In this document: positions 1 to 5,661 of the stretch, piece by piece | Layout of the letters: every line of letters starts with the position of its first letter | Numbering within the stretch: the stretch's first letter is position 1 | Assembly (NCBI GenBank): GCA_009924765.1 | Contig: RFQW01000109.1 | Location: 1-6,143 of the forward strand | DNA length: 6,143 nt | Direction of reading: 5' to 3' | Source: Planctomycetota bacterium | GTDB taxonomy: Bacteria > Planctomycetota > Phycisphaerae > Phycisphaerales > SM1A02 | Notes under the pieces: model-generated | Told to the model about the DNA's origin: nothing | The model's database searches: none | The model's input: the letters and a program-made list of their open reading frames with translations, nothing else | Translations under genes and position numbers: made by a program

Positions 1-744
1 CCGACCGTGAAGCAGAAGGGATCGCCCAAGGCCGCCACCGACGCGGACGTCGAAAGTGCGCTGGCCATCACCGACGACGACGTGAACCGCATCCGCGTGA
101 TGGAGGTGAACTTCGCCCGCCCGCCGCGCATGGACGCCGCGCACGATCTGTGGAAGCGCATCGCGCAGGCCTATGGAACCAACGAAGCCGTGCCGGCGGA
201 AGGCCCGGCGCGTCAGGCGATGGCCAAGTGGAAGGCGCCGCAGCTGCTGCAACTGCTGTTCACGCTGAAGGCGCGCGACCTGTACAACGAGGTGCGCGTG
301 AACGAGGACCCCGAGCACCTGGACCTGTTCCGCCGCAAGGTGCACGACGCGTGGCTGATCCCCAACTGCGCCACCAGCCAATGCCACGGCAGCGGTGCCG
401 CGGGTCTGCGTCTGATCGAGACGAAGGGCCGCAGTCCGCGCGCGGCCTACACGAACCTGCTCACGCTGCTCTCGGCCAAGACCACCGACGGACACCTGCT
501 CGTGGACTTCGACCAGCCCGCGCAGTCGCCGCTGCTGGACATGGCGCGACCGCGCGACAAGGCCACCCGCCCGCACCCCGATGTGCCGGGCTGGAAGGCC
601 TCGCTGACGGACAGCCGCGGCGATCTGCCTGCGGCGGCCGAGGCATGGATCCGCGGCATGCATCGCCCCAAGCCCGACTACGGCGTGAAGATTCCGCAGC
701 CCCCGCCGCCGGTGCAGGCTCCGGAAAATGGTGGCGAACGGTAG
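1..744 (+). CDS. Putative c-type heme-motif protein, 5' end cut by the window
   Basis: The function is unknown. The reading frame is open to the left edge, so the gene probably starts upstream; the GTG at 7 is only the first possible start inside the window and has no room for a visible ribosome site. Counting from that GTG there are 245 residues. The main landmark is a CATSQCH motif (Cys121, Cys126, His127), a CX4CH variant of the cytochrome c heme-attachment site, followed by a Gly-rich turn. Downstream lie Met179 and an RPHP segment (His190) that could supply a distal ligand, then a Pro-rich C-terminus (QPPPPVQAP). No second heme motif is seen in the visible part. Covalent heme attachment would require export, but any signal peptide lies outside the window. 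The layout resembles small secreted cytochrome-like proteins common in Planctomycetota, which is inference. The stop TAG at 742 lies 16 bp before the next gene, so the two may be cotranscribed. Confidence 0.75.
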   Translation, partial: PTVKQKGSPKAATDADVESALAITDDDVNRIRVMEVNFARPPRMDAAHDLWKRIAQAYGTNEAVPAEGPARQAMAKWKAPQLLQLLFTLKARDLYNEVRVNEDPEHLDLFRRKVHDAWLIPNCATSQCHGSGAAGLRLIETKGRSPRAAYTNLLTLLSAKTTDGHLLVDFDQPAQSPLLDMARPRDKATRPHPDVPGWKASLTDSRGDLPAAAEAWIRGMHRPKPDYGVKIPQPPPPVQAPENGGER

Positions 745-750
745 TAGACT
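745..750 (+). promoter_or_regulatory. Possible -10 element (TAGACT) ahead of the lipoprotein gene
   Basis: TAGACT fits the TAnnnT core of a sigma70-type -10 box and ends 10 bases before the ATG at 761. A transcript from it would start about 0-4 bases before that ATG, giving an almost leaderless mRNA. This would fit the absence of a Shine-Dalgarno sequence there. The matching -35 position (about 722-727, CGGAAA) is poor, so this is a weak call made from sequence alone. Confidence 0.2.
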
Positions 751-760
751 GCCGCGTCCC

Positions 761-2224
761 ATGAGCCTGTCACGCATCGCCTCCGTCATCCTGCTCGCCT
801 CGCTCTCGTTTGCCGCGACGGGTTGCAACCTGGAGCCATCGCCCGCCGTCGAGGCAGGCGCCAAGCTGAAGCAGACCATCGACAAGGCGAGCAAGCTGAT
901 GGCCGAGGCGGCCGTGGAGGATCCCGAGGGCAACCGCAAGACAGCCGAGGCGCTTCGCAGCGCTGCCGGCAGCGCCACCGCTCCCGCCGGCGCCACCGCA
1001 TCGCAGAAGGCCGCCTTCGCCATGGTGAGCAGCCAGCTGCAACGCGAGGCCGGTCGCCTGGACATGGTGGCCGCCGAACGCGCCGTGAGCGAGATGCATC
1101 GGCTGACCATGTCGATCCGCACCGCGGCATCCGCGGCGCAGCAGCTGGCCTTCCTGTCCGACATGGCCGGCAAGGGTTCCAGCGAGGCGCGCGAGCAGAT
1201 CCAGTCGCTGATCGATGCGAAGAAGGTCGAGATCTCTGCGCTGGAGGACGCGATCACCAAGCTCACCGAGGCCAGCGACACGCTGGGCTCCACCACCACG
1301 ACCAAGTCCGCCGACGCCAAGGCCAAGGAGCTGGAGGCGAACGGCATGCGCTCGAAGGCCGTGGCCAAGGCGGGCATCGATGCCGCATCGGAGTCGATGA
1401 AGCAGGCGATCGCGCTGCATGTGGAGGCGGCGCAGGCGCAGATGCAGCTGAATCAGGTGAACGCGGAGCTGCTGTTCTGCAAGGAGCGCCTGATCACGCG
1501 GCAGTCGGCCGTGGAGCGCCTGCAGCGCGAACTCACCCAGCTCGACGATTTCGATGCGAGTCGCAAGAGCGCCGCCACCGCGCTGCGCAGCGAGATGGAC
1601 AAGGAGATGGAGAACGCCAGCGCCGCGGCCAAGGCGCTGCATGCGCTGGCGGACGGCGACGCGAAGGCCCTGCACGAAAGCGCCGCGGAGGCGCTGGAGC
1701 GTGCGGCATCGCTGGCGCAGCAGTCGCAGTCGGCACCCGGCGACGCGGGCAAGTCGGCCAAGGCCTCGGCGGCCTCCGCGCAACTGGCGCTGGCGCGCGT
1801 GTGCGAGCAGCGTGCGTTGGCCGCGGCGGATGCCGCAGCGGCGTTCGACGCGATGGCAGCACTGGCATCAGGCGGCCCGTGGGGCGGCTACGCGTCGGCA
1901 TCACGCACCGAGCGCGATCAGGCGGTGGCCAAGGCAAGCGAATCGGTGGAAGCGGCGATCAATGTGCTGCCCGATTCGCAGGATCCGGTGGCCGTGGCGC
2001 TGCGCAGCCGCATCGATCAGGCGAAGGTGAACCTGAGCAACATGAAGCCGGCCGCACCCGCCGCCAAGCCCGCCGATTCGGCACCAGCTGCGGAAGCCGC
2101 GGCCCCCGCAACAGCCGATGCGCCTGCGGACAAGCCTTCGAATGAGACGCCTGCGGCGGAGCCGGCCCCCGAAACGCCGGCAGCAGAACCTGCGGCCGAG
2201 CCGGCGCCCGCACCGGCGCGCTGA
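761..2224 (+). CDS. Alanine-rich coiled-coil lipoprotein of unknown function
   Basis: I do not recognise a family. The 487-residue protein begins with a lipoprotein signal peptide: a short basic start (MSLSR), a hydrophobic core (about residues 6-18) and the lipobox ATGC, with Cys22 as the predicted lipidated residue. The start at 761 is chosen because it places this signal at the very N-terminus. An in-frame ATG at 728 would add 11 residues (MVANGSRLPRP) and overlap the previous gene. Residues about 30-420 are dominated by Ala, Glu, Lys, Gln and Leu with few prolines, as expected for long helices and coiled coils; the only other cysteines are Cys240 and Cys348. Residues about 428-487 form a disordered Pro/Ala/Glu tail. 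A membrane-anchored, extended periplasmic structural or scaffolding role is plausible but unproven. It follows the heme-motif gene by 16 bp and converges on queG. Confidence 0.75.
   Translation: MSLSRIASVILLASLSFAATGCNLEPSPAVEAGAKLKQTIDKASKLMAEAAVEDPEGNRKTAEALRSAAGSATAPAGATASQKAAFAMVSSQLQREAGRLDMVAAERAVSEMHRLTMSIRTAASAAQQLAFLSDMAGKGSSEAREQIQSLIDAKKVEISALEDAITKLTEASDTLGSTTTTKSADAKAKELEANGMRSKAVAKAGIDAASESMKQAIALHVEAAQAQMQLNQVNAELLFCKERLITRQSAVERLQRELTQLDDFDASRKSAATALRSEMDKEMENASAAAKALHALADGDAKALHESAAEALERAASLAQQSQSAPGDAGKSAKASAASAQLALARVCEQRALAAADAAAAFDAMAALASGGPWGGYASASRTERDQAVAKASESVEAAINVLPDSQDPVAVALRSRIDQAKVNLSNMKPAAPAAKPADSAPAAEAAAPATADAPADKPSNETPAAEPAPETPAAEPAAEPAPAPAR
2042..2221 (+). 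repeat. Pro/Ala/Glu low-complexity tail of the lipoprotein gene
   Basis: This coding stretch gives about 60 residues made almost only of Ala, Pro, Glu, Lys, Asp, Thr and Ser. It contains the imperfect repeat ETPAAEPA twice (NETPAAEPAP then ETPAAEPAAEP), plus further AEPA and PAPA units. The repeat is clear at protein level, but the DNA copies use different synonymous codons. It therefore looks like a selected composition rather than a fresh slippage product. Such tails commonly act as flexible spacers in envelope proteins; that role is inferred. Confidence 0.6.
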
Positions 2225-2236
2225 GCCGCCGCCCTT

Positions 2237-2278
2237 CCGCGAACGCGGCCAGACACGAAACCAAGCGCTGTTCAGCGC
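2237..2278. other. Two short inverted repeats after the lipoprotein stop codon
   Basis: CCGCG-AA-CGCGG (2237-2248) lies 12 bases after the lipoprotein TGA. It is followed by GCGCTG-TT-CAGCGC (2265-2278), which can also be drawn as a 5-bp stem with a GTTC loop. Both are perfect but short and lack a following T-run, so they are not canonical intrinsic terminators. They could form weak hairpins at the end of the + strand transcript, but in DNA this rich in GC such palindromes also arise by chance. Confidence 0.25.
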
Positions 2279-2322
2279 ACTCTGCGTGCGTGGATGCGGA
2301 GCGCCGCTCGCTTGAGGCGCCA

Positions 2323-2354
2323 ATAACGACCCCCGTCCCTGTTTGCGGGGTTAT
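2323..2354. terminator. Possible bidirectional hairpin at the end of queG
   Basis: The core stem CCCCG (2331-2335) pairs with CGGGG (2346-2350) around a 10-base loop. Outer arms ATAAC (2323-2327) and GTTAT (2350-2354) can extend it with an internal bulge; base 2350 is shared between the two alternative pairings. On the - strand the hairpin contains the queG stop codon (2351-2353). It lies between converging genes, where a shared terminator is expected. No T-tract follows on either strand, so an intrinsic terminator is only tentative. Confidence 0.25.
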
Positions 2355-3413
2355 GGGTGCGTTGAGGCCGCGAGCTGGCGCACCGAGATCGGCAGCGTTT
2401 CGTCGGCTTCGCACGCACGGATGGCCGCGTGCAGACCCTCGTTGCAGCGATCGGCCGACAGACCCGCCGCAAGCAGCAACGCGTTGCGCTTCCAGCTTGC
2501 GAGCGATGGACGACGGAGCACCGGAGACAGCGCCTGGAACGCGGCGTCCTCTTCCCGCCATCGAAGCACCGCTTCCAGCGTGAAGTCGCGTTGCAGCGCC
2601 GTAGTCGGGCCGCACCGGCGACATGCGCGCCTTCACCGTCCACTGCGAGTGCGGACACGCCTCGATGCATGCGTCGCAGCCGAACAGCCAGTCATCGCTT
2701 CGTGCGCGGAACCACGCCGCGGGTTCGCCGTGATGCTCGATGGTGAGATAGCTGATGCAGCGATCAGCCTTGACCTTCCAGGGCTCGATGGCCTGCGTGG
2801 GGCACGCATCGATGCAGCGCGTGCAGCTGCCGCAGGGGTCACCGCCTGCCGCTTCGGTGGGCTGCAGGCGCACGGTGGTGACGATGGCGCCGAGCACGAT
2901 CCAGCTGCCAAGGCCACCCTGCCCGATGATCACCAGCGTGTGCTTGCCGATGCGGCCGATGCCGGCGCGAACCGCGTGCTCGCGCTCGGCGATGGGCGCC
3001 GTGTCCACGCACACGCGAAAGCGCTGACCGGGGAAGCGGTTTCGCAGCGATTCGACGATGGGTTCGAGGCGCTCGCGCAGCACCGCGTGGTAGTCGCGGC
3101 CCCGCGCGTAGCGCGCAATGCGACCGGCCGGTGTTCCATCCACATTGCGCGCGTCGGGCCGACCATCGCTGTAGCGATCGGCCACGCACACCACCGACTG
3201 GGCGCCCGGCACCATCACGCGCGGATCCAGTCGCTCGGCAAGGTGCTCGGCCAGATAGCGCATGTCGCCGTGGTGTCCTGCCGCAAGCCACGCCTGAAAC
3301 GCGTCGGCACGATCGACCGGCGCCGCATCACACACGCCCACGCGCGCGAACCCTGCCTCACGCAGGCGCTTGAGGATCTCGTTGGTGAGGGCGAGGTCCG
3401 GCGCGGCGCTCAA
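2351..3413 (-). CDS. queG: Epoxyqueuosine reductase QueG, interrupted by a frameshift
   Basis: QueG reduces epoxyqueuosine to queuosine in the tRNA anticodon wobble position, using cobalamin and two [4Fe-4S] clusters in the cytoplasm. Numbering from TTG 3413, the VDTAPIAERE motif carries the expected catalytic Asp137, followed by RAGIGRIGKHTL. Cluster ligands are Cys194, 197, 200 and 204 (CGSCTRCIDACP), Cys219 (DRCISYLTIE), and Cys246, 249 and 253 (FGCDACIEACP). After Tyr271 (2601-2603) the frame becomes nonsense. Removing one G (C2599 or C2600 on the + strand) restores ALQRDFTLEAVLRW, the SPVLRR and KRNALL segments and a stop at 2351, for 353 residues, a normal family length. Unrepaired, the frame runs to 1959, adding 213 unrelated residues antisense to the lipoprotein gene. 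TTG 3413 overlaps the hpnE stop as TTGA, with GGTGGG six bases upstream. Family assignment is very secure; whether the shift is real or a sequence error is open. Confidence 0.9.
2599..2600 (-). other. queG: One-base frameshift in queG
   Basis: On the coding strand the sequence reads CCC GAC TAC GGCGCTGCAA. Dropping one G of the GG pair gives GAC TAC GCG CTG CAA, joining the cluster-bearing part to the correct C-terminus. A loss of two bases nearby would have the same effect, so the exact event is uncertain within a few bases. There is no homopolymer longer than two at this point and no classic slippery heptamer. Confidence 0.75.
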
Positions 3414-4789
3414 CGCAAACCCACCATGCGCGCAAGCGGCGCGATCGGCAGGTCCTCCACCACTCCGTCGGCTTCGGTGATGGCCTGCGCGGCGGCGTAA
3501 CCGCTTCGCACGGCGCCTTCCATGGTGGCGGGCCAGCCGGTGTCGCACCAGTCACCCGCCAGGAACAGGTTGTCGATGCCGCCGCGCGCATCGGCCTGCG
3601 GGCCGGGCCGAAGCGCGGCGAAGCCCGGCGTGGCCGAGAAGGTCGCGCGCTTCTCCTTCACGCTGCGCACTTCGGTTGGCTGCAGACCGGCGGCGGCTGG
3701 ACATGCCCACGCCACATCGGCGTGCACGCGTGCGGCGATCTCGGGCTCGGCCAGTTCCACCCATGCGTCGGCACCCGAGATGACGGCGTGCACATGCTGC
3801 CGCCCCTGCGCATCGAGCCCCTTGTTGAACAGCCACTGCGTGCCGCGGCCCGGCAGCACCAGATGCGGCGTGGTCATCACGGGCGTGGCATAGGTGAGAT
3901 GCACGCCAAGGATCGGGCTGAAGCGGATCTCATCAAGGCGCTGCAGGCGTCGATCGGCGGCCTTCATGGCATCGGAGCACAGCCGCGAGAGACGCTCGGG
4001 CGGAACCGTGCTCACCACGCATGGTGCCTCGAGCAGACCTTCATCGGTCACGACAACGCGCTTGCCATCGAAGGCGATGCCCTGCGCGCTCACGCCAAGG
4101 CGCACCTCGCCGCCCACCTTGGCAAGCAGCGCCTCGGCGGGGTCGTACAGCTGCAGCAACGGCACCGCGCTCAGGCCCATGGTGCTGGCGAATCGATGCG
4201 ACAGGAAGCCTTCCTGGAACACCTGCATGGCGAAGGGTGCATCCACCTGATCGCTGGGCAGGTTGCAGGCGCTCACCACCACCGGCTCCCAGAAGCGGTC
4301 GAGCGCGTTGGCCGTCTGACCGGTCTCGCGCAGGAATTCCATGAAGGTGCGGCCGCGCCAGCGCTCGCGACCCGCAAGGCCCATGCGCAGCAAGGCCCAC
4401 ATGGCGCGACCCACGCCGATCTTGTCCCGCACCGACAGGATGCGCATGCGCAGGAACGCGCCCGTGAACTGACCGGGTGCGGGAAGCCAGCTCGCCTTCA
4501 GTTCGTCCGGCGCATGCGGAGGATTGGCCCAGTAGGTGATGGGATGCCACGCGATCTGGTCGAGCACGCCAAGCCGACGGTACAGGTCGAGCAGGTTGGT
4601 GCAGCAACCCATGGCCACATGCTGACAGTTGTCCAGCATCTGACCCGTGCGCGGATCCACGAAACTCGTGGCGCGGCCGCCAAGTTTCCGGCGCGTCTCG
4701 ATCACCACGGGACGATGGCCCGCCTCGGCAAGGCGCAGCGCCGTGGCGATGCCCGCGATGCCGCCGCCGATCACCACCACCTGCTTCAC
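3410..4789 (-). CDS. hpnE: Hydroxysqualene dehydroxylase HpnE (squalene-forming FAD enzyme)
   Basis: HpnE is an FAD-dependent amine-oxidase-like enzyme that converts hydroxysqualene to squalene, the last of the three HpnC/D/E steps. The 459-residue protein starts with a Rossmann dinucleotide fold (VVVIGGGIAGIATAL, glycines 8, 9, 10 and 13; Glu31 ending the second strand) and the KLGGRATSF flavin motif (36-43). DNCQHVAMGCC (53-63) is a cysteine variant of the DNGQH-type motif. The C-terminal FAD signature LFLAGDWCDTGWPATMEGA lies at 408-426. The start is GTG 4789: it overlaps the hpnD stop as GTGA, has a good GAGGTG ribosome site five bases upstream, and puts the Rossmann strand at the N-terminus. 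A longer in-frame start at 4837 would add 16 residues lying within hpnD. Length and motifs are complete, with no sign of damage. Phytoene-desaturase-type relatives are the main alternative, but the flanking hpnC and hpnD settle the call. Confidence 0.93.
   Translation of the reverse strand: MKQVVVIGGGIAGIATALRLAEAGHRPVVIETRRKLGGRATSFVDPRTGQMLDNCQHVAMGCCTNLLDLYRRLGVLDQIAWHPITYWANPPHAPDELKASWLPAPGQFTGAFLRMRILSVRDKIGVGRAMWALLRMGLAGRERWRGRTFMEFLRETGQTANALDRFWEPVVVSACNLPSDQVDAPFAMQVFQEGFLSHRFASTMGLSAVPLLQLYDPAEALLAKVGGEVRLGVSAQGIAFDGKRVVVTDEGLLEAPCVVSTVPPERLSRLCSDAMKAADRRLQRLDEIRFSPILGVHLTYATPVMTTPHLVLPGRGTQWLFNKGLDAQGRQHVHAVISGADAWVELAEPEIAARVHADVAWACPAAAGLQPTEVRSVKEKRATFSATPGFAALRPGPQADARGGIDNLFLAGDWCDTGWPATMEGAVRSGYAAAQAITEADGVVEDLPIAPLARMVGLR
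3420..3425 (-). promoter_or_regulatory. Ribosome binding site supporting the TTG start of queG
   Basis: GGTGGG on the - strand lies six bases before TTG 3413, inside the last codons of hpnE. It matches the GGTG part of the Shine-Dalgarno complement. No ATG or GTG in the queG frame lies nearby, so this site and the TTGA overlap together decide the start. Confidence 0.4.
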
Positions 4790-5661
4790 TGGCGCACCTC
4801 GACCGGCTTCATGCGCGTGGCGCGCCAGGCGATCCACGCCTTGCGGAGACTGGACAGACGCGCGCGGCCCGACACCACGATCCGCGGATTGGCGGCGATC
4901 TGGTCCAGGATGCCGCGATAGATCTCGGTCATGGCCCAGAGCGTGGGCAGGCAGGCAGGATCGATCATGCGATCGAGCGGCTCACTGCGCCGATAGTGCT
5001 GCCGCGCGCGCTCCACCTGTGCCAGCACGAACTCGCGCGAGCGGTCGGACGGGTCCCATGCGCGCAGCTGCTCGGGGGTGAGCTCGATCGCGGCGTATTC
5101 GCGAAGCGGCAGGTAGCACCGGCCGCCGTCGAGATCCTCGCGCAGGTCGCGCAGCACATTGGTGAGCTGAAAGGCGATGCCACGGTCCACCGCAAGCTTC
5201 AGTGCCTCGGGATCATGGAACCCCCACACGCGGATGCACACGATGCCGACCGTGCCCGCCACGCGGTAGCAGAAGTCGCGCAGTTCCTCCCAGGTGTCGA
5301 AGCGCGCCGCATCCAGGTCGCCCCACTGCCCGGCCAGCATGTCGTGAAACTCGTCGGGCTGCAGGTTGAAGCGACGCACCGCCTCGGCGATGGCAAGCAT
5401 GGTTGGCTGCGAGGCATCCGGAGACCCCGCGAAGGCGGCATCGGTGTCGGCGCGGAATGCGTGCATGCGCCGCTCGCGCTCGGCACGATCCACGCCCGCC
5501 TCGTCCGCCAGATCGTCGGCCTGACGCATCCAGGCGTACACGGCGTACATGGCCCACCGGCGGTCCGGCGGCGTGAGGCGCAGCCCGTAGTGGAAATTCC
5601 GCGCACGCAGACGCGTCACTTCCTCGCACTTCGAGATGGCGGCGGAAAGCTGCGCGTTCAT
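4786..5661 (-). CDS. hpnD: Presqualene diphosphate synthase HpnD
   Basis: HpnD condenses two farnesyl diphosphates to presqualene diphosphate, the first committed step to squalene. The 291-residue protein has the all-helical trans-prenyltransferase pattern. The first aspartate-rich motif DDLAD (49-53) follows YAVYAWMRQA, and the second is DLREDLDGGRCYLP (172-185; Asp172 and Asp176). Both bind Mg2+-diphosphate in this family. GQWGDLD (111-117) and YRVAGTVG (132-139) are also typical of squalene/phytoene synthases. ATG 5661 is preferred over the far upstream start at 5940, whose extra 93 residues are an out-of-frame reading of hpnC. ATG 5661 overlaps the hpnC stop as ATGA and has an AAGGGGGG ribosome site seven bases upstream. 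HpnD rather than HpnC is inferred from the well-preserved GGRCYLP region and from the standard order hpnC-hpnD-hpnE. A general squalene/phytoene synthase label would be the cautious fallback. Confidence 0.92.
   Translation of the reverse strand: MNAQLSAAISKCEEVTRLRARNFHYGLRLTPPDRRWAMYAVYAWMRQADDLADEAGVDRAERERRMHAFRADTDAAFAGSPDASQPTMLAIAEAVRRFNLQPDEFHDMLAGQWGDLDAARFDTWEELRDFCYRVAGTVGIVCIRVWGFHDPEALKLAVDRGIAFQLTNVLRDLREDLDGGRCYLPLREYAAIELTPEQLRAWDPSDRSREFVLAQVERARQHYRRSEPLDRMIDPACLPTLWAMTEIYRGILDQIAANPRIVVSGRARLSSLRKAWIAWRATRMKPVEVRQ
4795..4800 (-). promoter_or_regulatory. Ribosome binding site for hpnE
   Basis: GAGGTG on the - strand lies five bases before GTG 4789, within the last codons of hpnD (the MKPVEVRQ end). 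It is a close match to the Shine-Dalgarno consensus and decides the GTG start over the in-frame one at 4837. Confidence 0.55.

Noticed and set aside
770..1783. A 337-residue open frame on the - strand opposite the lipoprotein gene
   Set aside because: It is an Arg/Leu/Gly-rich shadow of the GC-rich coding strand, with no start signal or recognisable motif. The + strand frame has a clear signal peptide and a sensible composition.
823..2145. A 440-residue second + strand frame inside the lipoprotein gene
   Set aside because: Composition is dominated by Arg, Gly and Ala as expected from a shifted reading of alanine/glutamate codons. It lacks any motif or ribosome site.
1959..2350. The long readthrough tail of the queG frame running antisense into the lipoprotein gene
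   Set aside because: After the shift the residues bear no resemblance to QueG and are arginine/serine/alanine-rich. The genuine QueG C-terminus is present in another frame, so this tail is an artefact of the frameshift.
2343..3500. A 385-residue + strand frame opposite queG
   Set aside because: It has no family motif and mirrors the queG codons, whose cluster cysteines and catalytic motif are unmistakable.
3722..4921. A 399-residue + strand frame opposite hpnE
   Set aside because: It is rich in His, Ala and Arg, which is typical of the complement of a GC-rich gene. HpnE on the other strand has complete family motifs.
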